NCBI GenBank assembly: GCA_028291515.1
Contig: JAQGHU010000111.1
Coordinates: 1 to 64,000 of the forward strand
Direction of reading: 5' to 3'
Length of the DNA: 64,000 nucleotides
Source: Schlesneria sp.
Lineage (GTDB): Bacteria; Planctomycetota; Planctomycetia; Planctomycetales; Planctomycetaceae
The notes beneath the pieces were generated by a model. It had not been told where the DNA came from. It saw only the letters and a program-made list of their open reading frames with translations, and made no database searches. Below, piece by piece: positions 34,895 to 43,181 of the stretch; within the stretch, counting starts at the first letter, position 1, and every line of letters begins with the position of its first letter. Both the position numbers and the translations under genes were made by a program.

Positions 34895-37080
34895 CGCAGT
34901 ATTCCTCTAAATAGCCGACGCGTCGTTTTTGGCGCCGCCGGTGCAGGAGTGTGCGTGGTAGTCGGGGGAGCGGCCGGTGCCTTCGCCGTCTCCGTTTTTT
35001 CCGGGGGGTGGTCGTGAGGATATTCGCGGCTGGTCGAGAGGCCGGCACGTTCGAAAAATGGCTGGATTCGTTCGTAATTCGCATCACCGCCATCGGCGAT
35101 CACGAATCGAACGCTCGGTTTCCAGAAGAATCCCTGCGGCGGCTTGCCCCATTCGCGGGCCTGCAAATCAATGACAGTCACGACCTTCACAAAGGTGTCT
35201 TCTCGCCCATCGGTGTCGACCAGCGGAACCCCATGCTTTTTGCCAATGACATATCGATTCGGCTCGATATCAATTCGGATTTCTCGCTCCAGACCAATTG
35301 CAGCCCCGGGTTCGGAGATCCCCCAATGGCGACTGGCGAGATGTTCTGGATTTGTTGGTGCATTGCGATCAGATTGCTTGTGATTCTTCGAACGGCGATC
35401 TTCGACAGGGATCGATCTTTTACCCGAACTGCCGAGGCCAATATCAGGACGCAATTTCGTGCCGCCTGGTCCGTCATCCTCAGCCCCTTCCTCTTCTCCG
35501 TCATCTTCCAGTTGCTCAATGCCCGACGGATCGCTCGAACCAGGTGATCTCGGCACACTTCCGGGTTTGGAAGCAGATCCTTGTCGGCCCCCGCCGCTAC
35601 TCGCGGTCACCATTTGTCTGGATGAGCCACCACCGGTTCCGCCTCGCACACCTGCTCCTGCTGCTCCGCCTGCTCCTTGAGCCGATGCTGTTCCACCAGA
35701 ACCGCCGTTTGAACCGCGTTTGGAGCCTTCGAAGTTTTCAACTCGCTCCCAAACGCGGCTTCCGGACTCCTGCTTATCGATGATATCCGACAATGCGAAT
35801 TCGTTGGGGTCACCGGGGTCTTCGCCCGCCTCGCCTGTTGATTCGATGGCACCATCAGGCCGAGCACCCGTACCTCTCGCAGGGACTGCACCGCCACCAG
35901 GCTGTCCACCGCCTAATCGTCCGCCACGAGACCCACCACCTGTCGATGGTCCGCTGCCGACTAGTCCGCCGCCAGGGCCTCCGCCGCTGCCGGCCCCTCC
36001 TCCGTTGCCGCCACCGTATCGTCCCCGCCCTGTACCAAATCCGCCTGTCCCCGCTTGTCGCATGGCTTGGTTACGCTCAGCCAGCAATCGACTGATCGCA
36101 GCCTCGCAGGCGGCCTTCGCACCGGCGTCAACAGGTGGCATTTGTAGGACAGTGTCCTCTTCAATGAGCTCGTACCCATGCGGTTGCCTCAGGTCGGACA
36201 TCATTTTGATTGCGACGTAATACGCGATCGTTCCGCTCGGTCTGACCAGCAACAGCACATAGGGTTCGGGTTCGCGGGCGGGATTTGGCTGCCGAATATT
36301 CCAGGCGGTCCAGTAGTTCACCAGGGCACTCGCCCCGACCATGAGCGGATTGACAGTGGGGGTGAAACCCGCCAGATCTTCGGGCGTGACAGTGATATCT
36401 TCCGGAATGAACCGCAAGCCTTTAGCCGTACATTCGATCAGAATAGGGCGACGGGAGGTCCCCGTGATAATGTCGAACGGGACAACTTCGAACTTATCCT
36501 CACCAGATGACTGTTGCGCCGCACGCATCCGACGTTTGAGCGCTTTGATCTGCGTTTCCAGCTCGATCCGTTCTTTCGCCGTTCCGTCTTCGGTCCCCGA
36601 TGCGGACAGTTCGCCGGTCATCCTGCCGAAATTGATTTCCAGAGTCTTCAGTTCAGCCTGCATCGCTCCCGCGCGTTGAGTCGCCACTTTGTTCAATTGC
36701 TGCCGCTGTGAAAGCAGCCGTAATCGCTCTTCGTGAGCCGCGCTGAGGTGCTCCACTTTCGCCTGCCACTGGGCGTTCAACGATTCCTGTTCGCGCTGAC
36801 GTTGCGCGATGGCCACGGCGCGGACATCGATCGTGGGTTCAGTGGGCTGTTCGGGTTCGGTGTCGACAGGGGGCGGCAAATACACGGGCGCTATCGCCAC
36901 CGTGTTCGGGATGTTCAACTGAGGAGTTTGAGCCGCAAGATCGACTTCTGCCACGGGCTGATCAGCACTGAGTCGGGTAATGATCAGCAACAGGAAAATC
37001 AGCGCGCCCATCGTACAGACCAACACTGCCAGAAATGGGAACAGTGCGATGGCCTGCGAACTTTTGGGACGTGAACTCAT
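34891..37080 (-). CDS. Large TolR/ExbD-like membrane protein with Gly-rich region
   Basis: A 729-residue protein. A hydrophobic N-terminal segment (about residues 14-36, 'LFPFLAVLVCTMGALIFLL') lacks Asp or Glu, unlike its partner. There follow a Pro-rich linker (50-90), a coiled coil (about 90-190), an alpha/beta module (about 200-325: 'PILIECTAKGLRFIP', then 'VLLLVRPSGTIAYYVAIKMM'), a long Gly-rich low-complexity region (about 340-510) with acidic patch (525-540), and a second module (about 595-685: 'REIRIDIEPNRYVIG', then 'SVRFVIADGGDANYERIQPFFE'). ATG 37080 is chosen over TTG 37089. The second gene of the operon; it resembles planctomycete proteins found next to ExbB-like genes. Confidence 0.7.
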   Translation of the reverse strand: MSSRPKSSQAIALFPFLAVLVCTMGALIFLLLIITRLSADQPVAEVDLAAQTPQLNIPNTVAIAPVYLPPPVDTEPEQPTEPTIDVRAVAIAQRQREQESLNAQWQAKVEHLSAAHEERLRLLSQRQQLNKVATQRAGAMQAELKTLEINFGRMTGELSASGTEDGTAKERIELETQIKALKRRMRAAQQSSGEDKFEVVPFDIITGTSRRPILIECTAKGLRFIPEDITVTPEDLAGFTPTVNPLMVGASALVNYWTAWNIRQPNPAREPEPYVLLLVRPSGTIAYYVAIKMMSDLRQPHGYELIEEDTVLQMPPVDAGAKAACEAAISRLLAERNQAMRQAGTGGFGTGRGRYGGGNGGGAGSGGGPGGGLVGSGPSTGGGSRGGRLGGGQPGGGAVPARGTGARPDGAIESTGEAGEDPGDPNEFALSDIIDKQESGSRVWERVENFEGSKRGSNGGSGGTASAQGAGGAAGAGVRGGTGGGSSRQMVTASSGGGRQGSASKPGSVPRSPGSSDPSGIEQLEDDGEEEGAEDDGPGGTKLRPDIGLGSSGKRSIPVEDRRSKNHKQSDRNAPTNPEHLASRHWGISEPGAAIGLEREIRIDIEPNRYVIGKKHGVPLVDTDGREDTFVKVVTVIDLQAREWGKPPQGFFWKPSVRFVIADGGDANYERIQPFFERAGLSTSREYPHDHPPEKTETAKAPAAPPTTTHTPAPAAPKTTRRLFRGILR

Positions 37081-37162
37081 GAAAATCAACCACTCGAAGG
37101 AACGCGAGAAAAACTTGCGTCAGCGATCGTCGAACCAAATACGGATGCGATCGACCAAAGTG

Positions 37163-38620
37163 TCACGCCGCTTTGCCTTTCACTCGGGCCGTCATCAAGC
37201 TGACAGCCGCGTTCAAGCTGAGCAGGGTTGCTTCCAACGTGTTGACCACGCGAACGGAATCCAGGTTTTGAGTCAGGCGCTTCTCGAGCCGAACCAGTTC
37301 TGACTCTTGCTCTGTCAATTTCAGCAGTGTCGTCCCCTGTTGTCGCAGTTCCTGCAGTTGGTCTGCCATCCCACGAGTGGCATCTTCCAGGCGGTCGCTC
37401 CAACCGAGTGCAGCGCCGGTCAGTGAATCGGTCAGCCGTGTCATTGATAGAGTTTGCCCATCGCGAGCCGCAGTCAGATCCGAGTGGAACGCCTGCCAGG
37501 TTTCAGAAATCAGCATCGCTCCGCGATCTTGTTGTGCGATCATCGCGGCCTGCGATTCAGCAACTTGTTTCGCGATTGTCAGTGACGATTGTTCCAGAAC
37601 TTTCACAAACTCGGTGCGGGTGGTCGCCAGTTGTTCGGAGTGATTCGTGAGCGCCCCGGTCAGTCCCGACTGGAGGGCGGTCTCCAGCAGTTCCTGTTGG
37701 CGGGATAGAGTCGATGTCCAGCGCTCGCGTAGCGACTCCAATGATGTCTGCCACAATTCCATTTGCCAGTTAATCATTCCCTCAGTTCGCTGCAACAAGT
37801 GCGCAGCGGCTTCCTCTTCGGCGGCAACCAAGGCAGTCATCGGAGCCTGCGCCGAAGCGAAGATCGCAACCAAGGTCTTCGTTCCAATATCTTCCACATC
37901 GTCGAGGAGTTGCCGTTCGGCACGCTCGATGACAAAGGTGCCAAACACCAGAATCATCGATAGCCCCAACGACAGGGCTACTGGATCGAATGCCACGGCC
38001 AGACCGGCGGTCAATTCGGAAAGCGATGTTTCCGGGTTGATATTGGCGATCGCCGCGGTGATCCCGAACACCGTCCCCAGGAACCCCAGCATGGGGACCG
38101 CCCAAGTGATGGTCCGGACCATCGCGTAACCGTCATGCAGGCGGCCAGACGCGAGGCGAGACAAACAGCTGAGGTGCCCTTCCAAGCCGTCGGCAGAACG
38201 GCGACTGACGATGTATTCGACCACATCGCGAACTCGTTGGACCAACAGAGATTCTTCGGCGCGGCGTGCGACCAAGTCTAAGTGGACGCCAATTCCCTTC
38301 GCGGCACCGACCGCATCCAGCTTTGTGTCTAGTTTCAAGCCATCGAGCAAGTCGCTGTCGAGCGCGCTTCGCTCGAATGGAATCCGTGCACCCTTCATCA
38401 GCAGAGTCATCATTCCGATGACGAAGAGGCCGGTCGCGGCATATTCGATCCAATGCGCGGTGAAGTAACGGCCCATTAACTGCTGGTCGATGGGCAGGAA
38501 CGGCAACGCAGCATAGAATGCAAATGTGACTGCGGTGCCCCACAGCCACGCCGAGGTGACGATCCCATTGATCACGCGATCAATCAGCCTAACATTGGAT
38601 GCCATCTTCGTTTTCGACAT
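37163..38620 (-). CDS. MotA/TolQ/ExbB-family ion channel protein with long coiled-coil tail
   Basis: A 485-residue protein, first gene of the operon. Hydrophobic segments lie at about residues 16-42, 52-72, 165-190 and 208-230. The core 'TWAVPMLGFLGTVFGITAAIANIN' and 'FDPVALSLGLSMILVFGTFVIERAERQLLDDVED' are the MotA/TolQ/ExbB signature that lines the ion path. Residues about 240-485 form a long soluble helical tail ('LLETALQSGL', 'LTRLTDSLTGAALGW', 'LRQQGTTLLKLTEQESELVRLEKRL') without counterpart in TolQ or ExbB; a comparable tail exists in ZorA of Zorya. GAGGA lies about ten bases before ATG 38620. It should form the channel with the two TolR-like proteins encoded downstream. Confidence 0.82.
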   Translation of the reverse strand: MSKTKMASNVRLIDRVINGIVTSAWLWGTAVTFAFYAALPFLPIDQQLMGRYFTAHWIEYAATGLFVIGMMTLLMKGARIPFERSALDSDLLDGLKLDTKLDAVGAAKGIGVHLDLVARRAEESLLVQRVRDVVEYIVSRRSADGLEGHLSCLSRLASGRLHDGYAMVRTITWAVPMLGFLGTVFGITAAIANINPETSLSELTAGLAVAFDPVALSLGLSMILVFGTFVIERAERQLLDDVEDIGTKTLVAIFASAQAPMTALVAAEEEAAAHLLQRTEGMINWQMELWQTSLESLRERWTSTLSRQQELLETALQSGLTGALTNHSEQLATTRTEFVKVLEQSSLTIAKQVAESQAAMIAQQDRGAMLISETWQAFHSDLTAARDGQTLSMTRLTDSLTGAALGWSDRLEDATRGMADQLQELRQQGTTLLKLTEQESELVRLEKRLTQNLDSVRVVNTLEATLLSLNAAVSLMTARVKGKAA

Positions 38621-39001
38621 ACCAGCTTAATCCTCGGTAAACGTCGATCTGACCGCGTTCGGCAATTCACAGTGGGTGCAACCAAACCAACTTGTTAATT
38701 TGGGGCACACAGGTAAATCACCACCGACTTGATGTTATATTAGGTAAATTGATCCGGAATACACCGTCGTTGCAGCCGGTCCATTCGTTAGAATCGTCAA
38801 AGTCGGTCCGCGAATTGAGCGAAACCTTGGCCAGCGGAAGAGGATTGAAATTTGAAATGACCAGCGCCGTGTGAAAAGGTCGTTTGCGAACCCTGAAGCG
38901 GGTTCCGTATTCTGTATTTGTATTATTGGCGGAAGTCTGAATTGAAGCGGGCGCCGCCAACTGGCATGCGTCAACGCTGATGGCTATCGGGGGCTGGAAT
39001 T
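38621..39001. other. Divergent promoter region between the channel operon and the 1326-residue gene
   Basis: 381 bases without a gene. It contains an AT-rich part (about 38690-38760) with two direct repeats of AGGTAAAT (38711-38718 and 38742-38749), 31 bases apart or about three helical turns. This could be a regulator binding site; the promoters could not be placed. Confidence 0.4.
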
Positions 39002-42000
39002 TTGAAGATTCGCACGCAAGAGGCAGCGATCGCGACTGAACTGCTGGGGTATTTGAACTTTTCGGGAGGTCGCCCAGATTCAAAGTTTCAGCGCAACCTC
39101 GACGAACTCATGCGCACGGTTCTCTGGAAAGATCTCGCAGCCACGTTGCGCGCTGTTCTAGCGGACCTGAAATCCTCCTCACCCACGTTTGGCGACAGCT
39201 CGCAAGCCGAACAGGTTATTTCGCTGACCTTCGACCATGCCTTACCCGCGTATCGCGAACACCACCGGGATCTGCTGTTCCATTTGAAAGAAGAAGACTT
39301 TCAACAATCGTTCTTCCTCGCAAAGGTCTTCGAAGCAGTCTTGGAACAGGGAGCAGCCTGGGATGAGACAGATCGCATCGTCGCCGGAGCATTGCGGCGT
39401 CTGAACGATTTTCTCGGCTATCGTCCCATCGCAGTGCTGGAAAATGGCCAGAAAATGGAACCCTACTCACACGAGCGGTTCCGTCCACTGCCTTTGTTTT
39501 TGCGTGGCGCCGGGGTGGCTCACGGCCCTTACCGTGCCGTCGTCGAACGTGCGTTAGGGCTGCTGCGCGAGATGCCAGCCGAAGTCTTGTCGGAAGCCTA
39601 CTTCGACATCGAAATGATGGATGAACTGGCGGTCGACCTTCGCGCTCATGACCACATCCATCCTGCCAACAAGCGCACCAACTATTTGTTTGGCGAGTGG
39701 GACCCGCATCAGATTGATATCAAAGGGCGATACCGCCGATTTGTCGTCCGCAAAGTGATTCTGGACGCCCTGCTCGACTGGGCCGCCAAGCAGAAGCGAG
39801 TTGACCCCGAAGAAGTGCTGTTCGACGTTTCCGCGGTGCTCTGTGGCACCATCTTGATGGCGTCATCAATCAGTGGAGACGGCCCGGAATGCCACGATTC
39901 GAATGTCACCCTTTCGTCGCTGCTGCCACGCGTGGCCCGTCAGCGAGATGAGTTCTATTCTCGTCTGGTGAAGACGGCATCGGGTGCGCGAGCCAAGCGA
40001 TTGGCTCGACATACCAAGCTGACTCGTCAGCCCTTCGGACATGTTCGACAGGCGCTGAACATGTATCTGGCCCAGTATGGCGCGCAACAAGTACAGCGTC
40101 GTCAACTGGCTTATCTGTTCGCGCGCATGGGTTACGCGGAAGCGAGTCTGCGGCAGGCCTCGATCATTCCCTGCGCGTCGGCACGGTTCGAATGCGAAGT
40201 CCTCTGCCGTGCCCATTCGGCGCGACGAGTTGTCGAACAGGGCAAGCTGGCGGATTCGGCTCGCCTGCTGCTGGAAGCGGAAGACTATCTGCATCGCGGC
40301 ATTGAGTGCGGCGCATTGGTTGACCCTTGGAACGTCCTGGGATTCCAGGGGCTGTTTCCGCTCTTTTCCTCTCGTGAAGACAGCGTCCCCGATCAGCGGG
40401 TCGAGATGCTGTATCACATTATGGAATCGCTGCTAGACGCCTATTCGCGAGCATTGGAAGAAGCGGCCGCTCGAGGTGAAAAGGAACTCGCCGAAAGCAT
40501 TTCGATTCGATATCAAAATCTGGCTCAATTCTGGGATCGGTTCGGGACCGTCACTGTCGAAGACCTGCCGCGCGTGGCCGCTCATGAACAGCTTGATTCT
40601 GCATCGCATGTCGCCCGAGCGTTGGCCGAATGGCGCGAGGCGGGCGAATCGGCGGGAGATATCTCCTTCTGGCGACGACATGTCGAACAGTTCCAATCAT
40701 CGAAGGCGTACGCTCAGGTCGTTTCGGCATTGCTGGAACGCCGAGATCGCGTCGCGGCGCTGGGGTTGCTGATGCAGTGGCTCAGCCAGCACGATGTGGT
40801 GGGGCTCGAAGCAGGACATCTGTCGTTCGAAGACTTGATGCTCTGGTGGATGGGGATCGTGGCCGAAGAGGGAACGTCGTCGCGGGAAGATCCGTGGCCG
40901 ATCGTGCGCCGCATGTTCGACTACCTGGAAGCCAACGCCGGTGAACTCTGGCAGTCGCCGGTCTTCCGACAAGGGGTCATCGTTGAGGAACCGAACGGCG
41001 GCAGCCCGTGGCCTAGCGACAAATCACAGTCGGACGAACTTCACGTCTCCGATGAAGAAGGCGAAGAAGAAGAGGATGAGTTGTTCAGCGCGGCCTATGA
41101 CGAAGTCGTTTACCGAGACAGCACTGATGACGGCCAGGAAGGCCCCATCATGGATGAACGATCCAAGCTGGACGGCGACACCGAATACGAACGTCTGGAA
41201 AAGCGGCTTGATCCTCGACTGAAGTTCCTGCGCATGATGGCTCAGTTGTGGCAGATGGCGGCGAATCTGGCGGTCGAACGCGAATTGGTCTCAGAAGGCG
41301 ATTCCTCCAAGGATGCCAAAGCCAGTCGATCCAAACAGGCCGAATCGCTGCGTCACTGGCTCGAGCATTCGATGCGATTGCAAAGCGATCTCTCGCGGCT
41401 CATCGACGAACTCTGGAAGGGTGACATCGGCGAATCGAGTGGCGAGCATGATTCGAATGTGGAATTCGATTCACAGCTCCAAGCCAAGCTATACTTGGTG
41501 CAGTCCGGACTGTCGACGTGGCTCAGTTGCCGTTCAGCCCAGTGGTGCCTGGCCTGTGCCCTGTCGCCAGAAGATCAAACCGTTCGCAGTACCGCCGAAG
41601 ACGTTCGCGTCATCGACATGTATCGCGGGATCATGCAGCGCAATGAAGGCGAAGTGCGTCGTGTGCTGCCCGGATTGCTCAAGTCGCTGCAACGAAAGCC
41701 GCTGCTCTACGTCCCATTGGAACACGGCGGTGATCCCAAGCAGATCCTGACGGCGCGATCGCAGCAAATGGTGGTGCGTTTCTTGCTGGCGCATCTGCCT
41801 CAGTTGGGATTGCTGCGGGAAACGTGGCACCTACTGAAGACCGCTCGGCATATGGAGCGAGTCTCCCGCCCGCGCGGGATGGCTGTCACCGAGTTTGACC
41901 GACTGTTCCGGATTGCTCTGCGCAACACCTTGGAATGCGTTGTCCGAGCTTCTCGTGAATGGAAGGGTGGACGCTTCACAGACGAAGAACTGATCGAAGT

Positions 42001-42982
42001 CGTCGGTGAAATTGTCGAACTCTATCTCGATCAATGGCTGGAACACAGCAGCACCATGCGGCTGTCATCGGTCGAAGCGTTGAAAGTCGATTCCGTCTGG
42101 GATGATACATCGAAGTTCGTCAAGACCTACGGCTCCGACATTCTGAATGCTCGCGTTCTGACCTTGGGGAATGTCCGTGCCATCCTGCATAGCGGTGTGC
42201 CCAAGTTCCTTGAGTACCTCGAACAACACGAAGACCCGCTGCATCCAGTCCGCCTGCTGGAAGACTTGCGAAACGGCAAAGTCGATCGCGACGAAGCGGC
42301 TGAGCATCTGCATCTGATCTACCAGGTGGTCGTCGAAAAGTTCGACCGATTCCTCGAATACAACACCACCACGACTCAGTCCGACTACGGTGAACAGTTC
42401 TACAGTCTGCTCGACTTCTTGAGATTGGAAACGGCCTACGATCGCGATGCCTGGAACCTGCTGCCGGTTGCTGTCGCCCATGAAGTGCTCGCTCGGCAAG
42501 GCAAACCCGAAGCGGCCACGATCTGGGAAGATGTCTTCACACTTCGCACAGAAGAGATGGCGGAGACACACCTCGAAGAGTTGGAGTCGTTGCAAAAGAA
42601 GTACGGAATGCGTCTGCCATCGGTCACGAACCACCTGCAGGAACGTTTCGTCAAGCCGCTCGCGGTCAATCACATGCTCGCCCAAATTCGCCCGGCCTGC
42701 GAAGATGCGGATGCTGGCCGTCCCGAGTCCCCTTCGTTCCAGCAAATGCAGTCCGCAGTCGAAGACTACTTGAAAACCACGTCGGGCTCGGGCCTGGACG
42801 TGCCAGCGTGGTTGAAGACACTTGAGGAAGAACTGCAACACGTTCACGAATCGGGTGACGCGCCGGTCCAGGATGTGGAACCACAACTTCGCCTGCCCGC
42901 CCCTTCCCTCAGCTTGAAGGATCTGCGCCAGCAACTGAAGGGTTGGAAGCAACCGCCGAGTGAGCGCAAGGGAAAGGCCTGA
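39002..42982 (+). CDS. Very large protein of unknown function (1326 residues)
   Basis: Not recognised. It is soluble, has no signal peptide or transmembrane segment, and is predicted by eye to be mostly alpha-helical. There is no Walker motif, nuclease or protease signature. A strongly acidic linker ('SDEEGEEEEDELF', about residues 685-700) separates an N-terminal part from a C-terminal part (about 725-1326) that begins 'RLEKRLDPRLKFLRMMAQLWQMA'. Length, leucine-rich helices and repeats of 'ALxxWxxR' type suggest a scaffold. The start is a TTG at 39002, after GGGGGCTGGA. It is divergent from the channel operon. The codon pattern matches its neighbours, so recent transfer is not evident. Confidence 0.75.
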   Translation: MKIRTQEAAIATELLGYLNFSGGRPDSKFQRNLDELMRTVLWKDLAATLRAVLADLKSSSPTFGDSSQAEQVISLTFDHALPAYREHHRDLLFHLKEEDFQQSFFLAKVFEAVLEQGAAWDETDRIVAGALRRLNDFLGYRPIAVLENGQKMEPYSHERFRPLPLFLRGAGVAHGPYRAVVERALGLLREMPAEVLSEAYFDIEMMDELAVDLRAHDHIHPANKRTNYLFGEWDPHQIDIKGRYRRFVVRKVILDALLDWAAKQKRVDPEEVLFDVSAVLCGTILMASSISGDGPECHDSNVTLSSLLPRVARQRDEFYSRLVKTASGARAKRLARHTKLTRQPFGHVRQALNMYLAQYGAQQVQRRQLAYLFARMGYAEASLRQASIIPCASARFECEVLCRAHSARRVVEQGKLADSARLLLEAEDYLHRGIECGALVDPWNVLGFQGLFPLFSSREDSVPDQRVEMLYHIMESLLDAYSRALEEAAARGEKELAESISIRYQNLAQFWDRFGTVTVEDLPRVAAHEQLDSASHVARALAEWREAGESAGDISFWRRHVEQFQSSKAYAQVVSALLERRDRVAALGLLMQWLSQHDVVGLEAGHLSFEDLMLWWMGIVAEEGTSSREDPWPIVRRMFDYLEANAGELWQSPVFRQGVIVEEPNGGSPWPSDKSQSDELHVSDEEGEEEEDELFSAAYDEVVYRDSTDDGQEGPIMDERSKLDGDTEYERLEKRLDPRLKFLRMMAQLWQMAANLAVERELVSEGDSSKDAKASRSKQAESLRHWLEHSMRLQSDLSRLIDELWKGDIGESSGEHDSNVEFDSQLQAKLYLVQSGLSTWLSCRSAQWCLACALSPEDQTVRSTAEDVRVIDMYRGIMQRNEGEVRRVLPGLLKSLQRKPLLYVPLEHGGDPKQILTARSQQMVVRFLLAHLPQLGLLRETWHLLKTARHMERVSRPRGMAVTEFDRLFRIALRNTLECVVRASREWKGGRFTDEELIEVVGEIVELYLDQWLEHSSTMRLSSVEALKVDSVWDDTSKFVKTYGSDILNARVLTLGNVRAILHSGVPKFLEYLEQHEDPLHPVRLLEDLRNGKVDRDEAAEHLHLIYQVVVEKFDRFLEYNTTTTQSDYGEQFYSLLDFLRLETAYDRDAWNLLPVAVAHEVLARQGKPEAATIWEDVFTLRTEEMAETHLEELESLQKKYGMRLPSVTNHLQERFVKPLAVNHMLAQIRPACEDADAGRPESPSFQQMQSAVEDYLKTTSGSGLDVPAWLKTLEEELQHVHESGDAPVQDVEPQLRLPAPSLSLKDLRQQLKGWKQPPSERKGKA

Positions 42983-43181
42983 TTCGGACAAGCCAGAGAC
43001 AGCGCCATTGGATCTAGCGCACCCGCGTTCTTAAGTCAGCCCCTTGCTGTCGAGGGCCTGTACGGCGTAATGTTCCGTCGCAGGTCGATTCCGAATCGAG
43101 AAACGCCTGTCGCGATTTTCGATCGTCAGAATCGCCGTACCCTGTGACGCACGTGCCCGCTCATACCGGAGTGCTGTATCG

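Noticed and set aside
35500-36060. Tandem DNA repeats or a CRISPR-like array in the Gly/Pro-rich stretch
   Set aside because: The repetitiveness comes from Gly codons of the 729-residue protein; there is no regular unit or spacer pattern.
42065-42991. 308-codon minus-strand frame opposite the end of the 1326-residue gene
   Set aside because: No start signal, low-complexity composition typical of antisense frames, and full overlap with a coherent plus-strand gene.
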